A DNA stretch of 10,208 nt from UBA993 sp964436815 (GTDB lineage Bacteria; Bacillota; Dethiobacteria; DTU022), in contig CAYTER010000062.1 in assembly GCA_964436815.1 (NCBI GenBank), positions 1 to 10,208 on the forward strand, given 5' to 3'. Position numbers and translations under genes: made by a program. Under the pieces are notes generated by a model that was not told the DNA's origin, searched no databases, and worked only from the letters and a program-made list of their open reading frames with translations. Within the stretch, counting starts at the first letter, position 1; every line of letters starts with the position of its first letter. Positions 8,069 to 10,208 of this stretch are shown in pieces.

Positions 8069-9547
8069 CTACCTGAAAACCTGATCAAATACTCCAAATG
8101 TTTCGTCGCGCTGCTCCACCGGCGGAGCCGGGGTAAAGTAAGATACGACCACCAGAATTATAATTGCCAAAACAAAAGCCGGGAAAACGGGCATAAAACC
8201 AAACGTTGTCCAGGAGGGCAACACATTTAAATACCAGAGGTGAAGCAGCACCGCAGGAATAATTAAAGCGGCTGCCGCCCCGTATTTATTAGTACGGGGC
8301 CAGTATAATGCGGCGATCATCACCGGCAGCATCACTGAAAATCCGGAAAAGGCAAAAGCGGCAATGCTCAAAATAGCAGCCGGCCTGGCCAGGGCGATAT
8401 AGTAAGCTATGGCCGCAAAAGCTATAAGCAATAAGCGGCCCCAGAAAACAGCCTGCTGATTTGACAGTTTTCTGAAGCGGGGCAACAGATCGTCTGTTAC
8501 CAGGTGAGTTACAGAAAGGAGCTGCGAATCAATTGATGATTTAACAACCGCCAGGATTACCACCAGGCCGAGAATCATCCAGGTTGGCGACAAATACTGC
8601 TGGATTAGCATCGGTACAATATTATCTGATTCTTTCCCCACCAGGCCGGGAATGGCAACTGCGCCCCAAACCCCAAGCAGGGTGGATACAGCGAAAATTC
8701 CAGCCATGGCCAGGGGATAATAAACGCTGGTTTTTTTCAAATTACTGCTGTTGCGGGCAGCCATAATGCGGATAAACATCTGGGGAAACACAATGACGGC
8801 GATGGAGTTGATAAAGGCAAAACTGAACCAGTTGATCGGCACGATCTGCGGTGACAGTATACGCTGCAGCAGGGCAGGATTTTCAGTCAGAATACGGTCG
8901 GTAATGGCGGAAAATCCTCCTAACGACTGCGCCACGGCGAATAAGAGCAGAACTGACACTACCAGGAATACCGTGCCCTGGAAAATATCTGTCCAGACTG
9001 TGCCACGCATACCAGCCGGCATGGTATAAATCAGCGAAATGCCGATAATGATAAGCGCGGCAAGCCAGTAGGGCACAACCCCGACAGATATGGTATTTAA
9101 TGCCAGGCTGCCACCAATAATACTTACAACCAGGTAAGGCAGGGTGTAATAAATAAGGAGAATCAAAAACAACAGCGCCACCAGGGGGCTCTTCAGGATT
9201 CCACCAAAGACCTGAGGCTGGGTTGCATAACCGTAACGTTTACCAAGCAGCCAGGATCGATAACCGACCAGGTAAAAGGTGAAAGGCGTGATAAAAATAC
9301 TCCAGCCGATTACGTAACCATAGGCGCCAAATCCAACATGATAGGCAAAGCCGGCATAACCGATAATTGTAAAGGCAGTGATATTGCTGGCAAAAAGAGC
9401 CATGAATACTGCAACACTGCCCAACCCGCGGCCGGCCATAAAATAATCTTCCCGGGTTTTCTTGGTTACCCTGGCTCCGAAGGCTCCTATAATCAATAAA
9501 ATGACAACATAAGCTGCCAGGATGGCAATTCCCAGTGGAGTGTTCAT
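8069..9547 (-). CDS. Sodium:solute symporter (SSS family), substrate unassigned
   Basis: A 492-residue integral membrane protein made almost wholly of hydrophobic helices, about 13 by eye, as expected for the LeuT-fold SSS family, which couples solute uptake to Na+. Diagnostic segments are ASNITAF (53-59) and the GYAGFAYHVGFG region (63-74) in the first core helix, GMRGTVWTDIFQG (179-191), a family hallmark, and SSIDSQ (337-342), the Ser/Asp-rich segment that contributes to the conserved Na+ site. Start: ATG at 9547 with AAGGAG 11 nt upstream (9564-9559). The ATG shares one base with the TAA of the preceding DUF3311-type gene, so the two are probably coupled. Pairing with such a small protein is common for PanF-like and monocarboxylate (MctP-like) permeases. 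Pantothenate or a carboxylate is therefore a guess, not a call. Confidence 0.9.
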   Translation of the reverse strand: MNTPLGIAILAAYVVILLIIGAFGARVTKKTREDYFMAGRGLGSVAVFMALFASNITAFTIIGYAGFAYHVGFGAYGYVIGWSIFITPFTFYLVGYRSWLLGKRYGYATQPQVFGGILKSPLVALLFLILLIYYTLPYLVVSIIGGSLALNTISVGVVPYWLAALIIIGISLIYTMPAGMRGTVWTDIFQGTVFLVVSVLLLFAVAQSLGGFSAITDRILTENPALLQRILSPQIVPINWFSFAFINSIAVIVFPQMFIRIMAARNSSNLKKTSVYYPLAMAGIFAVSTLLGVWGAVAIPGLVGKESDNIVPMLIQQYLSPTWMILGLVVILAVVKSSIDSQLLSVTHLVTDDLLPRFRKLSNQQAVFWGRLLLIAFAAIAYYIALARPAAILSIAAFAFSGFSVMLPVMIAALYWPRTNKYGAAAALIIPAVLLHLWYLNVLPSWTTFGFMPVFPAFVLAIIILVVVSYFTPAPPVEQRDETFGVFDQVFR

Positions 9548-9801
9548 TATAAAATATTCTCCTTGTCATCCGTCCGACTTATAAAATCGGCAGGCGGATC
9601 AGGCCAGGCCAGGTTGATGATCAGCTTCATAGCCAGGACTGCGAGGATCGTATAGGCAATGTAGTAAGAAAAAGCAAAGGGCATAAACCCGAAGAGAAGC
9701 GGAACACGGCTGTCAAGTTCCCACAACCAGAAGCTGTTGTGCAGGATAAACATGATCAGGACAATTAAAGCAACAAGGGCCAGACGTACCTTAAAGGTCA
9801 T
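9547..9801 (-). CDS. Small DUF3311-type membrane protein, partner of the symporter
   Basis: This is an 84-residue protein with two hydrophobic helices, about residues 4-22 and 44-66. Between them are a short polar stretch and the segment VPLLFGFMPFAFSYY, which fits the P-lfG-P-aromatic pattern of DUF3311 proteins. These are typically encoded directly before SSS-family symporters and are thought to be accessory subunits; their role is unproven. The tail is charged and probably cytoplasmic. I chose ATG at 9801. A longer reading begins at TTG 9819, but that TTG is fused to the GGAGGG that serves as ribosome binding site for the ATG. The stop overlaps the symporter start by one base (TAATG). YhdT-type (DUF997) is the alternative family; the central motif favours DUF3311. 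Confidence 0.8.
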   Translation of the reverse strand: MTFKVRLALVALIVLIMFILHNSFWLWELDSRVPLLFGFMPFAFSYYIAYTILAVLAMKLIINLAWPDPPADFISRTDDKENIL

Positions 9802-9890
9802 TTCAAAGCAGCCCTCCAAATTTTATTTGCCGGTCAGTTCCGGCTGAATATCTTTCTGCTTATTCGACGGGTTTTGAGCATTTCCTGCCT
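9802..9890. other. Intergenic region upstream of the DUF3311-symporter-comEC cluster
   Basis: This 89-bp gap holds the Shine-Dalgarno site at 9812-9817 and a short hairpin, GCCGG-6 nt-CCGGC (9829-9844), with no U-run on either strand. A longer inverted repeat, CGGGTTT (9868-9874) with AAACCCG (9893-9899), spans the stop of the upstream gene around an 18-nt loop, also without a U-run. I found no convincing promoter: TATTCA on the minus strand has no matching -35. The cluster may be read from upstream, or its promoter may be unlike sigma-A. Confidence 0.35.
9812..9817 (-). promoter_or_regulatory. Shine-Dalgarno site deciding the start of the DUF3311-type gene
   Basis: Minus-strand GGAGGG (9817-9812) lies 10 nt before ATG at 9801. 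It immediately follows the T of a TTG (9819-9817), so the TTG overlaps the binding site and cannot sensibly be the start. Confidence 0.7.
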
Positions 9891-10208
9891 TTAAACCCGA
9901 AAAGCAGATAAAAGTAACTCAAGCCTGGAAATGATAAACTCTTGCTGTGCTGATCCGAGCAGGTGACGGTTGGCATTAAACAGCTCAATAATTTCTAGCA
10001 GCAGCACTGTTATTTCTTCAACTACGGCAGCAGGTGGCTCATTCAAATCATTTATTAACGCTGCGGTTATTTCTTCGAGCCGGCTGAGCATGTTCAGCAG
10101 TTGATAATAGATATTATTGTTTAGAGTTGCGACATGAAATAGTGAAGCAGCCGTGGTTTCGCCGGAAAAGAATTGCGGATGGCTCGGCGGTGTACTACCT
10201 ATATCTCC
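9891..10208 (-). CDS. Hypothetical protein, N-terminal part beyond the window
   Basis: Not recognised. The frame is open from the right edge to TAA at 9891, giving at least 105 residues. An ATG at 10091 would give a 66-residue protein but has no ribosome binding site, and the frame continues upstream for 39 codons without a stop or any ATG, GTG or TTG. The true start is therefore probably outside the window. The visible N-terminal part is polar, with STPPSHPQFFSGET (5-18) and an Asn-rich patch NNN (30-32). From about residue 34 to the end it is amphipathic and rich in Leu, Ile and Glu, probably three helices broken near NEPP and NRHLLG. There is no signal peptide, membrane helix or cysteine in what is visible. 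It lies 89 nt before the DUF3311-type start on the same strand. A small regulatory or structural protein is possible, but no function is assigned. Confidence 0.6.
   Translation of the reverse strand, partial: GDIGSTPPSHPQFFSGETTAASLFHVATLNNNIYYQLLNMLSRLEEITAALINDLNEPPAAVVEEITVLLLEIIELFNANRHLLGSAQQEFIISRLELLLSAFRV

Noticed and set aside
8751..9029. 92-codon plus-strand frame inside the symporter gene
   Set aside because: Antisense to conserved symporter helices, with no ribosome binding site and no recognisable domain.
9829..9844. GCCGG/CCGGC hairpin as a terminator or riboregulator
   Set aside because: The stem is only 5 bp, with no U-run; such a hairpin is expected by chance in this composition.
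9868..9899. Inverted repeat CGGGTTT/AAACCCG as a terminator of the right-edge gene
   Set aside because: The 18-nt loop is long, and neither strand has a U-run after the stem.

Overview
The window reads as chromosomal DNA of a Firmicute, probably from the Clostridia or a related anaerobic lineage. The evidence is a lepA-comEC neighbourhood like the one in Bacillus and Clostridia, strong GGAGG ribosome binding sites, frequent TTG and GTG starts, sigma-A-like promoters and roughly balanced base composition. This assignment is an inference from gene content; no rRNA or other taxonomic marker is present.

Layout. (1) Positions 3-1772, minus strand: lepA, encoding elongation factor 4 (EF4), starting with TTG and cut by the left edge about ten residues before its expected end. 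(2) Positions 1773-1922: a 150-bp divergent intergenic region with two back-to-back promoters. They share a 7-bp perfect inverted repeat that could be an operator. (3) Positions 1923-5527, plus strand: two overlapping genes for an asymmetric heterodimeric ABC exporter. The first subunit has the non-catalytic Walker B (Asp for Glu) and switch loop (Gln for His). The second has the catalytic residues but a degenerate signature motif. (4) Positions 5538-8045, minus strand: comEC, the DNA-uptake channel, meeting the exporter operon tail to tail with a 10-bp gap. (5) Positions 8069-9801, minus strand: a sodium:solute symporter preceded by a small two-helix membrane protein of DUF3311 type. Their coding regions share one base, and both lie just upstream of comEC. 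(6) Positions 9891-10208, minus strand: an open frame of unknown function that runs off the right edge.

How they fit together. The DUF3311 gene, symporter and comEC are tightly packed and co-directional, so comEC is probably transcribed with the transporter. In Bacillus subtilis comEC is followed by holA, rpsT, gpr, spoIIP and then lepA. Here comEC and lepA keep that order and orientation, but the genes between them are replaced by an ABC exporter operon on the opposite strand, a plausible insertion or rearrangement. The exporter has no adjacent regulator gene; its promoter region carries the dyad instead.

I found no RNA gene, CRISPR array, insertion sequence or convincing terminator. There is no intergenic stretch over 300 bases. 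I see no clearly unprecedented system. The best leads are the divergent-promoter dyad, the unrecognised right-edge protein and the locus rearrangement.
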